Source: Lactobacillus sp. CBA3605
Lineage (GTDB): Bacteria; Bacillota; Bacilli; Lactobacillales; Lactobacillaceae
Direction of reading: 5' to 3'
NCBI RefSeq assembly: GCF_002970915.1
Contig: NZ_CP027190.1
Span: 1,054,001 to 1,118,000, forward strand
DNA: 64,000 bases
The notes beneath the pieces are model-generated. The model had not been told where the DNA came from. It did not search any database and was given only the letters and a program-made list of their open reading frames with translations. The position numbers were made by a program, and so were the translations under genes. Shown here one piece after another: positions 8,764-17,634 of the stretch; position 1 is the stretch's first letter, and every line of letters starts with the position of its first letter.

Positions 8764-9625
8764 ATGTTAGATAATTATTTATTACAAGAATTAGTAATTT
8801 TTTCAACGACTGGCACACTTGCCAAAACGGCTGAACAGTTGCATGTGACCCAACCAACTGTCCCCCGAGGCATGCAAAAATTAGAAGCCGACTTAGGTGT
8901 ACGCCTGTTCAATCGACAACCGAATCGCATCACGTTAACCGCGACTGGGCAATTAGCAGCCACTGAAGCGGCCACCTTGATTCAGGCTAATCACGACGCC
9001 GTCCACCGTATTCAAGACTTTGACCGTAATCAACAAGTCTTACGTATTAAATCAACTTTACCGGGACCGCTAATTGTCCTAAAGGCGCTCCATTCACAAT
9101 TACCAACTAACGTGACCATTGACCAACCACTACTCACGACCGCCGCAATCACCACCAGTTTACGACAGAATCAGGCCGCCTTGGTCCTCTCAAATCAAGC
9201 CCTTACAACCGACGAGTTAGCCTCGCAATTAATTGGCAGTTAATTTAAACCAATTTATGATTCAAGCTAATCAACCAACAATTACTTTTTCCGAGCTTAA
9301 AAATCTCAGCTTTGTGGTCTTAACTGATATTGGCCCATGGCAATCAATTATTCAGCACGCCATTCCCCATGCAAAGTTTTTTTACCAAGCGGAACGTGAC
9401 GCTTTGACTGAAATCACGAAATATTCCGATTTTCCTTATTTCACAACCAACATTACAGCCTTTGACGCCCCAGTCACTAATCCCACCAACACCGATAGTC
9501 GTGTGTGCCTGCCAATTAGTGATGCAAGTGCGCAAATGCCCATCTACGCTAACTTTTTACAATCAGAGCAACAGCGTGTCATATCAATCATTGACCAACT
9601 CATTACGACTTTGTCAGCCATTTAA
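8764..9625 (+). pseudogene. LysR family regulator, frameshifted
   Basis: The first part (8764-9243) encodes a normal LysR winged helix (TLAKTAEQLHVTQPTVPRGM) and the first half of the effector domain, ending SQLIGS-stop. The rest, to 9625, continues one frame over from about 9235 as VNLNQFMIQANQPTITFSELK through to a normal C-terminal helix. Joined, they give about 289 residues, the family length, so one extra base near 9239-9243 splits an otherwise intact gene. Either a real inactivation or a sequence error. ProArg replaces the usual SerXXI in the recognition helix (TVPRGM). Confidence 0.75.
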
Positions 9626-9645
9626 ACCGGCCAAAATGAATTTTT

Positions 9646-9683
9646 GTACAGTAAAGCCCCGGCACGCCGGGGCTTTACTGTAC
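9646..9683. terminator. strong bidirectional terminator
   Basis: A perfect 17-bp stem (GTACAGTAAAGCCCCGG and its complement) with a CACG loop, between the convergent LysR pseudogene and EIIA-like gene. Confidence 0.8.
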
Positions 9684-9702
9684 TATTTAATTTCAAGACC
9701 GG

Positions 9703-10164
9703 TTAACTACGAACTTTCAATGTTGCTAATTGATCGCCTTGTGAGACGAGTCCAGTTTTTTCAACTTCCACATCAGCCGCCGCTTGGTTACTTAAACCAC
9801 AGCTAACAATCGCCGAGGCATCCGCAGCATGAATAGCATTCACATCAAGCATTGCTAACGCATCATTTACACTAAGTTGATCGCCCACCGCAACGTGCCA
9901 ATCGAAAAGTTGGTCATCTAAATCGGCCACTGGCTGACCTAATTGAACCACGTATTCGCAGCCAAAGTCAGCTTCTAAGGTAACGGATTGCTTCGTGAGT
10001 TGCGTAACGGTACCCGCTAATGGCGCATGAATCTCACCTTCCATGGGCTCAATCGCAAACCCACTTTGAACCTTAGTTTCACCAGCTTGACGTAAATCAA
10101 CATACATCCCATTCACGGGCGCTACTAATTTAATTTGGTGTTTTCGCTGAAATAATTTCATCAT
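9703..10164 (-). CDS. EIIA(Glc)-like protein lacking both active-site histidines
   Basis: 153 residues with the fold signature of PTS EIIA of the glucose family: VAPVNGMYVDLRQ, SGFAIEPMEGEIHAPLAGTV. In true EIIA the two histidines lie in TKHA and LIHIG; here the matching segments read TKQS (residues 57-60) and VVQLG (72-76), both with Gln. Compare the intact EIIA domain of the PTS gene at 27528. It therefore should not carry phosphate and may be a regulatory or carbohydrate-binding relic. I chose the ATG at 10164; GGAGG lies eight bases upstream. It stands alone, with no EIIBC nearby. Confidence 0.7.
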   Translation of the reverse strand: MMKLFQRKHQIKLVAPVNGMYVDLRQAGETKVQSGFAIEPMEGEIHAPLAGTVTQLTKQSVTLEADFGCEYVVQLGQPVADLDDQLFDWHVAVGDQLSVNDALAMLDVNAIHAADASAIVSCGLSNQAAADVEVEKTGLVSQGDQLATLKVRS

Positions 10165-10310
10165 AATAAAACCCTCCAATAAGTTAGTCCTAACTAGCCG
10201 GTGGCCACCAGCTGCTAGTTGGCCTGAACTGCTTTTTGATTCAACCCCACTATAAGTTATCGAACGGGTTTCAAGTCAAGCGATTTCACTAACTTTTTGG
10301 TGATTTATCT

Positions 10311-10682
10311 TTAGTCAGCTTGCGACTCATCTTGAACATGGTAACCATTCACGATTAACTGGTTTTTAAACCAGGTATCGAACATATAGCCATACCAAAC
10401 GCCGCCTAATAAATTAATGACGAGTTGGAGCCCGGTCGCAAATAACACTTCCGCAAGCATGTTAATCGTCATTAACGCCAAAAATGGGACCAGCGCTTTG
10501 ACTAAGAAAAATTGCGTCCGATACCGCATGCTAAACAATGCATAAAACCAAGTGAACAAAAACGCCCACCAGTTAAATGATCCCCGAACTTGTTTTGTGA
10601 CGACCTGACCATCAACCGTCTTTACTAACGTTAAATCCTGTTTAACGCGCCCACTAAAATTAAACCAATCTGCAAAAGTCAT
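10311..10682 (-). CDS. DUF2628-like small membrane protein
   Basis: 123 residues. A soluble N-terminus precedes SFNWWAFLFTWFYALFSMRYR and two further hydrophobic stretches, giving three membrane segments, with a hydrophilic end. The Asn-Trp-x-Ala-Phe-x-Phe core resembles the DUF2628 family of membrane proteins of unknown role. The start ATG follows GGAGG. Single-gene unit. The same NWWAFLF motif ends the small frame at 17635-17835. Confidence 0.65.
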   Translation of the reverse strand: MTFADWFNFSGRVKQDLTLVKTVDGQVVTKQVRGSFNWWAFLFTWFYALFSMRYRTQFFLVKALVPFLALMTINMLAEVLFATGLQLVINLLGGVWYGYMFDTWFKNQLIVNGYHVQDESQAD

Positions 10683-10799
10683 CTGAGTGCCTCCGAATTT
10701 ATAATTACCTGCTACAATCTATTACTATCATAACAGAACTTATTTATGAATTTAGTTTAGTCGTTCTGGCTAACATTTAATAAGAATCCTGGTCAACGA

Positions 10800-10834
10800 A
10801 AAAGTCACCCTAACTGATTAAAGTTAAGGTGACT
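10800..10834 (-). terminator. terminator of the met operon
   Basis: AGTCACCTTAAC and GTTAGGGTGACT form a stem with one mismatch, followed by T5 on the leftward strand, just after the SDR stop. Confidence 0.75.
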
Positions 10835-10847
10835 GACTTGCTCATTG

Positions 10848-11618
10848 CTAGTGAAACCGCATACCGCCGTCGACCAGCAGTGATTGCCCCGTAATATAAC
10901 CGGCAGCAGGTGACGCAAACCATGCGACCACTTCGGCAACATCGGCCGGCACTGCTTCACGACCGAGGGCAATTTCGGTGAGAACTTCTGCTTGTTGTTC
11001 TGGGACCGTCACGTGCTTGATTGCTGCCGTTTTACGATCAATCGCATCTCGCATCGGGGTCCGCACAACGCCTGGATTGTAAGCATTCACGGTAATTTGA
11101 TCAGCAGCTAACTCCTTAGCCGCCGCTTGGGTTAACCCACGAATACCAAACTTAGAGGCCGAATATGCACTTTGGAGGGCGGAGGCTTCGACACTTGCTA
11201 ACGACGCTGCATTCACGATTCGACCACCATGACCTTGTGTTTTAAACTGTTCGGCAGCCGCTTGAATCCCCCAATAAGTTCCTTTCAAGTTAACATCAAA
11301 TAATCGTTCAACTTGGGCCGGATCTGAATCAACGAAAGTATCAATAAACGCAACACCCGCATTATTGACATAGACGGCCAACTCGCCAAAATCCCGAACC
11401 GCTTGCTGAACCAAGTCGAAAACGTCATTGCGATGGGCCACATCAACTTGATAAAACTTTGCGGGATACCCAGTTGCCTGTAGCTGAGCTGCAACCTGTG
11501 CCCCCGTTTTGGAATTAATATCAGCGACTGCAATCGCATAACCATCTTGGGCAAGTCGTTGGGCGATTCCAGCGCCAATCCCTTGCCCCGCACCAGTAAT
11601 AATTGCTAATTTTGCCAT
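10848..11618 (-). CDS. acetoin/diacetyl reductase-like SDR
   Basis: 256 residues, classical short-chain dehydrogenase. The cofactor motif TGAGQGIG is at residues 8-15 with Asp after the second strand (VADIN), favouring NADH. NNAG follows, then the catalytic Ser in NAASLASVE and YSASK. Length and motifs match (S)-acetoin-forming diacetyl reductase / 2,3-butanediol dehydrogenase (BudC), which consumes NADH to reduce diacetyl and acetoin. The start ATG follows AGGAGG and lies 12 bases after metQ, so it is transcribed with the methionine importer under the T-box leader, an unexpected pairing. Confidence 0.85.
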   Translation of the reverse strand: MAKLAIITGAGQGIGAGIAQRLAQDGYAIAVADINSKTGAQVAAQLQATGYPAKFYQVDVAHRNDVFDLVQQAVRDFGELAVYVNNAGVAFIDTFVDSDPAQVERLFDVNLKGTYWGIQAAAEQFKTQGHGGRIVNAASLASVEASALQSAYSASKFGIRGLTQAAAKELAADQITVNAYNPGVVRTPMRDAIDRKTAAIKHVTVPEQQAEVLTEIALGREAVPADVAEVVAWFASPAAGYITGQSLLVDGGMRFH

Positions 11619-11630
11619 TGAAGTAACCTC

Positions 11631-12488
11631 CTATTTAAAATATGATTCTGGTTTATTGACATCAATTTTAGTCCCGTAATACGTCTTCTTAATGTACTTT
11701 TGAATATCAGCCCGTTGATATAATTTAATTAATTTTTGATAGCTCTTTTTATGCTTATTCTTCGCCGCCGTCGCCAAGATATTAATGTTATCCTTCGTGC
11801 TTTGATCGACTTTTTCATGATAAATCGAATCCGTTAGGACGTGTAAATGACCTTCTAGCGCCACCGTATTTGAGATTAAGACTGCGTCCACTTGTTTAAT
11901 AATCCGCGGGCCCGTGGTATCGTCAATCTGTTTGAATTTTAAATGTTTAGGATTCGTTTTAATATCTTTAACCGTTCCTAAAATACCAAAGTCTGATTTC
12001 AAGGTAATCAGCCCGGCCTTTTGCAGTAATAATAAGCCCCGCGCAGCTTGCGACGGATTGTTAGCAATCGCAATGGTCGCACCAGCTGGAATCTGGCTAA
12101 CCCGTTGATACTTCTTCGAGTAGATTCCCATTGGTTCTAAGTAAGTTGTCCCCAGCGTCGCTAACTTTGCCTTGGGATTTTGTTGATTATAAGTTAAATA
12201 ATACGACCATGATTGGAACGCATTAACGTCCACGTCACCTTGGGCCGTTGCTTTATTCAGCTGAACACCATCCGTAATTTGTTTAACTTTAATCTTCAAA
12301 CCAAGCTGTTTCGCATCCTTAGTTTTGGCAATATGCTGCCAAATATCGTAGTCGGACCCTTGCGACCCCACCACGATTGTATCGGTATGACTAGCTTGTG
12401 CAGTTTGATGGCTACTAATCTGATGAATTCCCCAGCCACCGCCAAGCACGACAATAATAGCAATCAACCAACCGATTAATTTTTTCAT
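11631..12488 (-). CDS. metQ: methionine ABC transporter substrate-binding protein, NlpA/MetQ family
   Basis: 285 residues. After a membrane segment (residues 4-22) comes the NlpA-type bilobed binding domain: IVVGSQGSDYDIWQHI, KQITDGVQLNKATAQGDVDVNAFQ, TLGTTYLEPMGIYSKKY, GATIAIANNPSQAARGLLLLQ. MetQ proteins capture D- and L-methionine outside the membrane. There is no lipobox Cys, so it should be held by an uncleaved signal anchor rather than by lipid. It is the third gene of metN-metI-metQ, followed closely by the SDR gene. Confidence 0.85.
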   Translation of the reverse strand: MKKLIGWLIAIIVVLGGGWGIHQISSHQTAQASHTDTIVVGSQGSDYDIWQHIAKTKDAKQLGLKIKVKQITDGVQLNKATAQGDVDVNAFQSWSYYLTYNQQNPKAKLATLGTTYLEPMGIYSKKYQRVSQIPAGATIAIANNPSQAARGLLLLQKAGLITLKSDFGILGTVKDIKTNPKHLKFKQIDDTTGPRIIKQVDAVLISNTVALEGHLHVLTDSIYHEKVDQSTKDNINILATAAKNKHKKSYQKLIKLYQRADIQKYIKKTYYGTKIDVNKPESYFK

Positions 12489-12503
12489 TTAATCCACCTC
12501 AAC

Positions 12504-13175
12504 TTAATTATGGGTTACTTTTTTAGCTAACCAATCACCGAAAATCTGCACGGCAAATACCAGCACTAAAATAATAATCATGGCAACAAACGTAATATCA
12601 TTTTCAAATCGTGCATAACCAATACTGATGGCAATATCGCCTAAACCACCAGCACCAATTGCACCCGCCATTGTGGTGAGCCCAATCAAGCTAATCACGG
12701 TGACAATGGAAACCCGAATAATGTCTGGTAACCCTTCTTTTAAATAAACCCGAAAAATAATTTCAGTCGGGCTCGATCCCATTGATTGGGCAGCTTCAAC
12801 GACGCCACTGTCCACATCTAACAACGCATTTTGAACTTGACGCGCATAAAATGGAAAAATACCAAAAATCAGCGGTACGAGCGATGCGGTTGTGCCGACA
12901 GTGGTCCCAACCAAGTAATTGGTCAAAGGCGAAATAACTGCCAATAAAATAATAAACGGAATCGACCGTAGTAAATTCGTCAACTTATCTAAAATCGCAT
13001 ACGTCGTTCGATCAGCTAAAATACCACCCGGTTGCGTCACCACTAATAAAACACCTAATAATAAGCCGAAGACCGCCGCGATAATCGCCGAGAAAAACGT
13101 CATGTACAGTGTTTCTAACGTCGCTTGAATAAATTCACTTTTCATTTGTAACACATTGGGAATTAAAGCTGCCAT
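12504..13175 (-). CDS. metI: methionine ABC transporter permease MetI
   Basis: 223 residues with five membrane segments and the BPD_transp_1 loop (VVEAAQSMGSSPTEIIFRVYLKEGLPDI, holding the EAA-type coupling motif). MetI forms the membrane channel of the MetNI importer. Its ATG overlaps the metN stop in TAATG, implying translational coupling. It sits 15 bases upstream of metQ. Confidence 0.9.
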   Translation of the reverse strand: MAALIPNVLQMKSEFIQATLETLYMTFFSAIIAAVFGLLLGVLLVVTQPGGILADRTTYAILDKLTNLLRSIPFIILLAVISPLTNYLVGTTVGTTASLVPLIFGIFPFYARQVQNALLDVDSGVVEAAQSMGSSPTEIIFRVYLKEGLPDIIRVSIVTVISLIGLTTMAGAIGAGGLGDIAISIGYARFENDITFVAMIIILVLVFAVQIFGDWLAKKVTHN

Positions 13176-14245
13176 TAGGCCGTCGCCCCCTCAGTCACAT
13201 TTTGTGCGGTTAAAAGTCGTGTCGTGACCCCGTCACTAGTCCGCTTGGCAATTGCGGCATTAAACGCCACCAAATCACCAGTAATAATCGCAATCATATC
13301 TCCCACATTCTGACCATCAATTTGATCGATATTTGCAAACAAAATATTGACATCTAAATGCAATTCTTGTGAATATTGCGAAATAATCCCTTGCTTAGTC
13401 GCATTGCCGATAAAGTTAAAATACATTAACTCTTGATTGACCGCTAGCTCACTCAGCTTAATCGTTTTGGTAATTCGTTCAATCGCCGCTTTAACATTAG
13501 TCGAAGTTTCCACAAAATCAACTGTTAACGCTGCTTGAGGCGCCGTAAAGACTGCCGCCACTCGGCCCCGTTCAACAATTTGCCCGGCATCCATGACCGC
13601 AACATGATGACAGATGTGCTTAATGACTTGCATTTCATGCGTAATCAACACAATGGTTAGTCCTAAATCATGGTTTAGTTGTTGCAGTAATGAAAGAATC
13701 GACTTAGTCGTCTTCGGGTCTAACGCACTGGTCGCTTCATCCGAAATCAGAACTTCAGGGTCATTAGCTAAAGCCCGGGCAATCGCGACTCGTTGCTTTT
13801 GACCACCCGATAGCTTAGTCGGATAAGTCTGCGCATAATCTGCTAACCCGACCAGCTTTAATAAGCGGAGAGCTTTCGCTTGGCGATCGGTTTTGCTTAA
13901 CTTTTGACTGAGTAAGGGATATTCCACATTGCCTAACACCGTCCGCGCATTCATTAGATTAAAGTGCTGAAAAATCATGCCAACTTTTTTTCGAGCCGTT
14001 CGTAAAGCTACCGGCGATAATTGTTGCAGGTGCTGACCATTAACGATTACCGTTCCTTTGGTCGGTTGCTGTAGCAAGTTAATCACCCGTACCAAGGTAC
14101 TTTTACCGGCACCGGAATAGCCAATAATGCCATAAATATCACCCTTGTTAATCTGCAAATTAACGTCCTTGACGGCTGATAAAGGCTGCCCACCATTTTG
14201 AAACCTTACCGAAATATCTTTTAATTCAATAATTGCTGTTGCCAT
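13175..14245 (-). CDS. metN: methionine ABC transporter ATP-binding protein MetN
   Basis: 356 residues. Walker A GYSGAGKST near 42-50, signature LSGGQKQR, Walker B VLISDEATSALD and the H-loop THEMQ are all intact. The C-terminal 90 residues form a NIL/ACT-like domain, which in MetN binds methionine and blocks transport when the cell is replete. It is the first gene of the operon behind the T-box leader. Confidence 0.92.
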   Translation of the reverse strand: MATAIIELKDISVRFQNGGQPLSAVKDVNLQINKGDIYGIIGYSGAGKSTLVRVINLLQQPTKGTVIVNGQHLQQLSPVALRTARKKVGMIFQHFNLMNARTVLGNVEYPLLSQKLSKTDRQAKALRLLKLVGLADYAQTYPTKLSGGQKQRVAIARALANDPEVLISDEATSALDPKTTKSILSLLQQLNHDLGLTIVLITHEMQVIKHICHHVAVMDAGQIVERGRVAAVFTAPQAALTVDFVETSTNVKAAIERITKTIKLSELAVNQELMYFNFIGNATKQGIISQYSQELHLDVNILFANIDQIDGQNVGDMIAIITGDLVAFNAAIAKRTSDGVTTRLLTAQNVTEGATA

Positions 14246-14281
14246 CTTACTCGCTCCCTCTAATCAGTCATCAATGCACTC

Positions 14282-14331
14282 AAAAAGCGCCCTTTCATCC
14301 TAATCCATCACTAGATTAAGGACGAAAGCGC
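14282..14331 (-). terminator. T-box regulated terminator
   Basis: Long imperfect hairpin (GCGC plus CTTTCGTCCTTAATC pairing with GATTAGGATGAAAG and GCGC) ending in T5 on the leftward strand, directly upstream of metN. It overlaps the T-box sequence, so the antiterminator and terminator are alternatives. Confidence 0.75.
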
Positions 14332-14560
14332 GCTTTCGGGTTACCACCTTATTTTAAATAACCCTCACGAGTTATTACTCTTCAAGTACTGCCAATTAAT
14401 GGTCTAAATACTCTAACTCGATAACGGGAGTTCCCGTTAATGCTTAACCCGCAGGCTCAGCATTAAAAACGTCATTTAAGACCATCTTCAACTGTCATTC
14501 AACGTTATCTTGCACCAAATGATAACTCTCTAATTGATAAACGATCAGTTTACTCATCTT
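14282..14560 (-). promoter_or_regulatory. Met T-box leader (tRNA-sensing riboswitch)
   Basis: Read leftward, the 484-base gap before metN contains: AACTG/CAGTT closing helix (14550 and about 14493), a distal loop GGTGCAA, the specifier loop GAATGAC whose AUG at 14498-14496 is a methionine codon, a T-box-like stretch AAGGTGGTAACCCG near 14350-14337, and a terminator hairpin. Uncharged tRNA(Met) would favour antitermination and expression of metNIQ and the SDR. The T-box bulge departs somewhat from the AGGGUGGNACCGCG consensus, so covariance-model scoring is needed. Upstream to 14729 I see no gene. Confidence 0.7.
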
Positions 14561-14729
14561 ATCGTTGCAATACTTTTCAGTTCGTTAAACTATCTGGTGT
14601 TTATTATTGCGCCTGGATTATTAGAAGTCAAGGGGAAATCTCATTTATTTTTAATTATTCAGATTTAAGTGCCAGCCACCAGCGCTATGCTGAAAGTAAT
14701 CTATACCGCTTTATCTGATACTAGCTCGT

Positions 14730-15746
14730 TTATTCAGCCGACCAGTCAATCGCTGGTTGGGCAGCTAAAATGCGATCAATCGTGGCTAATTCAGCCGTAG
14801 TAAAGTCCAATTGTTCAAGCGCAGCGACGTTATCAACAACTTGTGCCGGACGACTGGCACCGATTAAGACGCTGGCAATGGTTGGTTGTCGTAAATTCCA
14901 TGCCAATGCCATTTGCGCTAAACTTTGACCACGATGGGCCGCAACATGATTCAACTGCTTGATAGTTGCCATGGTCTGGCTGACTTGTGCCGGATGCAAG
15001 AACGGAATGGTTGCTTTGTTTGCCCGTGAATCAGCAGGAATACCGTGTAAATATTTATCTGTTAGTAAGCCTTGGCATAATGAACTAAAGCTAACTGCCC
15101 CCTTGTGTTCCGCCGCTAACACTGGCAACAGATCCGTTTCAATACCCCGATTCAACATGTTATACCGCGGTTGTTGAATAATAAAAGGGGTCCGCAATGA
15201 TTTGAAAATAGTCGCCATTGCCTTAGTTTGAGCACCACTGTAATTTGAAATCCCGATATACAATGCTTTCCCCGCCTTAACAAGTTGATCTAACGCTAAC
15301 GCAGTTTCTTCAATTGGGGTCGCCGGATCGGCACGATGGCTGTAGAAAATATCAAAATAATCTAACCCCGTTCGCTGTAAACTTTGATCAGCACTCGCAA
15401 TAATACTCTTACGGGACCCCCAATCACCATACGGTCCTGGCCACATCGCATAGCCAGCCTTACTAGCGATGACTAATTCATCTCGATAAGCATGCATGTC
15501 GTGCGCCATAATGCGACCAAAGTTTTCTTCGGCACTGCCAGGGACCGGTCCATAGTTATTAGCCAAATCATAATAAGTAATTCCTAAGTCAAAAGCTTGA
15601 TGAATAATCGCTTGCTGATTGGCATAGCTATCAACACTGCCAAAATTGTTCCATAACCCCAACCCAATCGCTGATAACTTTAGCCCACTATTGCCAACCC
15701 GATTATAGGTCATCGTTTGATACCGTTGTGCCGCTGCTTGATACAT
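14730..15746 (-). CDS. aldo/keto reductase, YghZ / Kv-beta type
   Basis: 338 residues. Tetrad elements: DLANNYGPVPGSAEE, VIASKAGY and FYSHRAD, with a C-terminal SVLIGASRPAQVVDN cofactor loop. The motif GPVPGSAEENFGR and the length match YghZ, called L-glyceraldehyde 3-phosphate reductase, which detoxifies methylglyoxal and related aldehydes with NADPH. The start ATG follows AGGAGG at eight bases. A perfect cre match 36 bases upstream suggests CcpA control. Single-gene unit. Confidence 0.88.
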   Translation of the reverse strand: MYQAAAQRYQTMTYNRVGNSGLKLSAIGLGLWNNFGSVDSYANQQAIIHQAFDLGITYYDLANNYGPVPGSAEENFGRIMAHDMHAYRDELVIASKAGYAMWPGPYGDWGSRKSIIASADQSLQRTGLDYFDIFYSHRADPATPIEETALALDQLVKAGKALYIGISNYSGAQTKAMATIFKSLRTPFIIQQPRYNMLNRGIETDLLPVLAAEHKGAVSFSSLCQGLLTDKYLHGIPADSRANKATIPFLHPAQVSQTMATIKQLNHVAAHRGQSLAQMALAWNLRQPTIASVLIGASRPAQVVDNVAALEQLDFTTAELATIDRILAAQPAIDWSAE

Positions 15747-15781
15747 ATTTTCATCCTCCTCAGTTGATCCATACGAGTTAA

Positions 15782-15795
15782 TGATATCGCTTTCA
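15782..15795 (-). promoter_or_regulatory. cre site (CcpA operator)
   Basis: TGAAAGCGATATCA on the leftward strand fits the TGWNANCGNTNWCA consensus at all fixed positions, upstream of the aldo/keto reductase. Confidence 0.65.
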
Positions 15796-15965
15796 AAGGT
15801 GAAAAGATATTTTTATTTTAATCTAACTGTTTTAGCAGTTAATTGACTAATTTGTTGCAAGTTATTATCACTTGGTAACATCACGTTAACATAACTGCAA
15901 CATTGCTTCGCTATACTAACGTTACGGGGTTATAAATATATTTCTAAAAAGGGATTTACATAATT

Positions 15966-16355
15966 ATGAAAAAAATCAAATTGCAAGTTGCACTTGGACT
16001 AATCGTTTTGAGTTGTATTTTCGGGGTATTTATTGGTTTAAATAATCATTCAACTACTATCGCACAGGCATCCGCCCGTGTTACGGCTAGTCAACAGCGC
16101 CAAATTAACAAGGTCAACGCTAAGCTCTCTAAGAGTCAAAAAAATGCTAAAAACTGGATTGCTTACCGCGAATCTGGCTATAACTATACTGCTCGCAATG
16201 GTCGGTGTTACGGTCGCTATCAATTGCTCAGATCATACTTGCATGGTAACCTTTCGCCAGTTAACCAAGAAAAGCGCGCCAATGCTTACGTAGCCAGCCG
16301 GTACCATTCTTGGACAAATGCTAAAAAATTCTGGCAACATCATCATTGGTACTAA
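15966..16355 (+). CDS. secreted Apf-like/transglycosylase-like cell-wall protein
   Basis: 129 residues with a signal peptide (hydrophobic 8-25, cleavage probably after QAS-A near 40). The C-terminal 70 residues (NWIAYRESGYNYTARNGRCYGRYQL to WTNAKKFWQHHHWY) resemble the aggregation-promoting factor C-terminal domain, a truncated lysozyme-like fold with the IAxRESGG-like start. Apf proteins bind the cell wall and influence shape and adhesion; catalytic activity is uncertain. It is short for the family because the usual linker is missing. Confidence 0.75.
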   Translation: MKKIKLQVALGLIVLSCIFGVFIGLNNHSTTIAQASARVTASQQRQINKVNAKLSKSQKNAKNWIAYRESGYNYTARNGRCYGRYQLLRSYLHGNLSPVNQEKRANAYVASRYHSWTNAKKFWQHHHWY

Positions 16356-16357
16356 CC

Positions 16358-16401
16358 AAAAATGCCGAATCAGTTAATCTTAACTGATTCGGCATTTTTT
16401 T
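16358..16401. terminator. bidirectional terminator
   Basis: Perfect 19-bp stem (AAAAATGCCGAATCAGTTA and complement) with ATCT loop between convergent genes. Confidence 0.8.
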
Positions 16402-16416
16402 ATTCATCCTTTGCAC

Positions 16417-16932
16417 TTAGTAATACGGACCAAAGTTAACTGCCGAAATTGAATAACTAATTGACATTATCATTAACGCCACTAAAATACTTTTAAATAG
16501 TAACTGTCCCGTTCGAAATCGCCGATCAGAAACAAGTGTAAAGTCTGCATGGGGATGGCCTTTCCAATAATCTCGTCTAGCCCTTAATAATATTGTTCCC
16601 CACCATACTGCAAGACATAGCAAGCACATCATGATAGTTGCAAAATAGGCATAACCATAATTTGCAATAATTATTTGCCCAATATACATCGCTAGCGTTC
16701 CAACCATCGCCATTCGATATAATTTGTACGCAACTTGTTGTTTTTTGCTTTCTTTAAATGGCTCAAACAAAAAAACTTTTCTTACGCCTCGATATTTTCG
16801 AAAATGTCGAATTGATACATTAGAACGAAATTGCCTAATTACGAAAATACTAATAACGGATGCAATTCCTACATACAGCGTTGCGCCCAAAAATATCATC
16901 GTAACTATCCCAAGAATTGTATCGTCTTGCAT
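16417..16932 (-). CDS. membrane protein of unknown function, tandem copy A
   Basis: 171 residues from the ATG at 16932 (AAGGAG eight bases upstream; a GTG two codons earlier is less likely). Topology: a hydrophobic helix at 8-30, a basic stretch RQFRSNVSIRHFRKYRGVRK, two hydrophobic helices around 70-110, a basic loop ending HPHADFTLVSDRRFRTG, and a last helix with ISYSISAVNFGPYY. I recognise no family. A frameshifted paralogue lies just upstream at 17094-17610 with near-identical ends, so this is a recent duplication. Confidence 0.6.
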   Translation of the reverse strand: MQDDTILGIVTMIFLGATLYVGIASVISIFVIRQFRSNVSIRHFRKYRGVRKVFLFEPFKESKKQQVAYKLYRMAMVGTLAMYIGQIIIANYGYAYFATIMMCLLCLAVWWGTILLRARRDYWKGHPHADFTLVSDRRFRTGQLLFKSILVALMIMSISYSISAVNFGPYY

Positions 16933-17093
16933 TAACACTACTCCTTCATTAATACGCTAAACAACAAACAGAAATATTGGCAGTAAGCAAAAAAACGTGT
17001 TTTCTGCCTATCTAGTCCAGAACTGCATCGGTTTTAGTCAAAATATAGCACTAAAATAACACTTCAAAATAGCTTTAATTCTTACCTTTGTAC

Positions 17094-17610
17094 TTAATAG
17101 TACGGGCCAAAGTAAACCGCAGAGATTAAATAACTAATAGACATTATTATTAATGCCACTAAAACACTTTTGCTCAATATTTGGTCAAAGAGAAATCGTC
17201 GGTCAGAAACAAGCGTAAAGTCTGCATGGGGATTATGCTTCCAAATATGATCTTCTAACAAGGGACCCTTTAGTACCCAACCAGCCTATAAAGCACAATA
17301 AACACATAATTGTCGTTGCTAAATACCCATAACCATAATTTGTAATGATTATTTGACCGACAAACATCAATCCCATAAAGAAACCAGCCACCCGGTTTAA
17401 CCGATACACGGTTCTTAACTTTTTATTATTTTTATTTGGTTCAAGTATATATGTCTTCATCAAAATTCTACGTTTTCGAAAATGCCAAATAGGTAATTCG
17501 GAACGAAAACGTTTTGCAAAAAGTAACCCAATCAGAGCAGCAATTAGTGTATATACCATTGAACCAAAAAATATCATCCCAACTATCCCAAGAATTGTAT
17601 CATCTTGCAT
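17094..17610 (-). pseudogene. frameshifted paralogue of the 16417 membrane protein, tandem copy B
   Basis: The frame opens at ATG 17610 (AAGGAG eight bases before) with MQDDTILGIVGMIFFGSM, parallel to copy A. It breaks near 17243-17245, where the leftward strand has TTT: the direct frame ends RRSYLEA-stop, while the next frame continues WKHNPHADFTLVSDRRF through SISYLISAVYFGPYY, exactly matching copy A. Removing one T restores about 172 residues. Either a fresh inactivation or a base-calling error in a short homopolymer. Confidence 0.7.
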
Positions 17611-17634
17611 TAGCATTGCTCCTTTATTACTATT

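Noticed and set aside
9462..9806. Rightward 114-codon frame over the LysR end and terminator
   Set aside because: It runs through a strong terminator and opposite the EIIA-like gene; composition is not protein-like.
10249..10300. cre-like TGAAATCGCTTGA upstream of the EIIA-like gene
   Set aside because: The right half departs from the consensus at fixed positions.
12213..12479. Rightward 88-codon frame opposite metQ
   Set aside because: Antisense shadow of metQ, no ribosome site.
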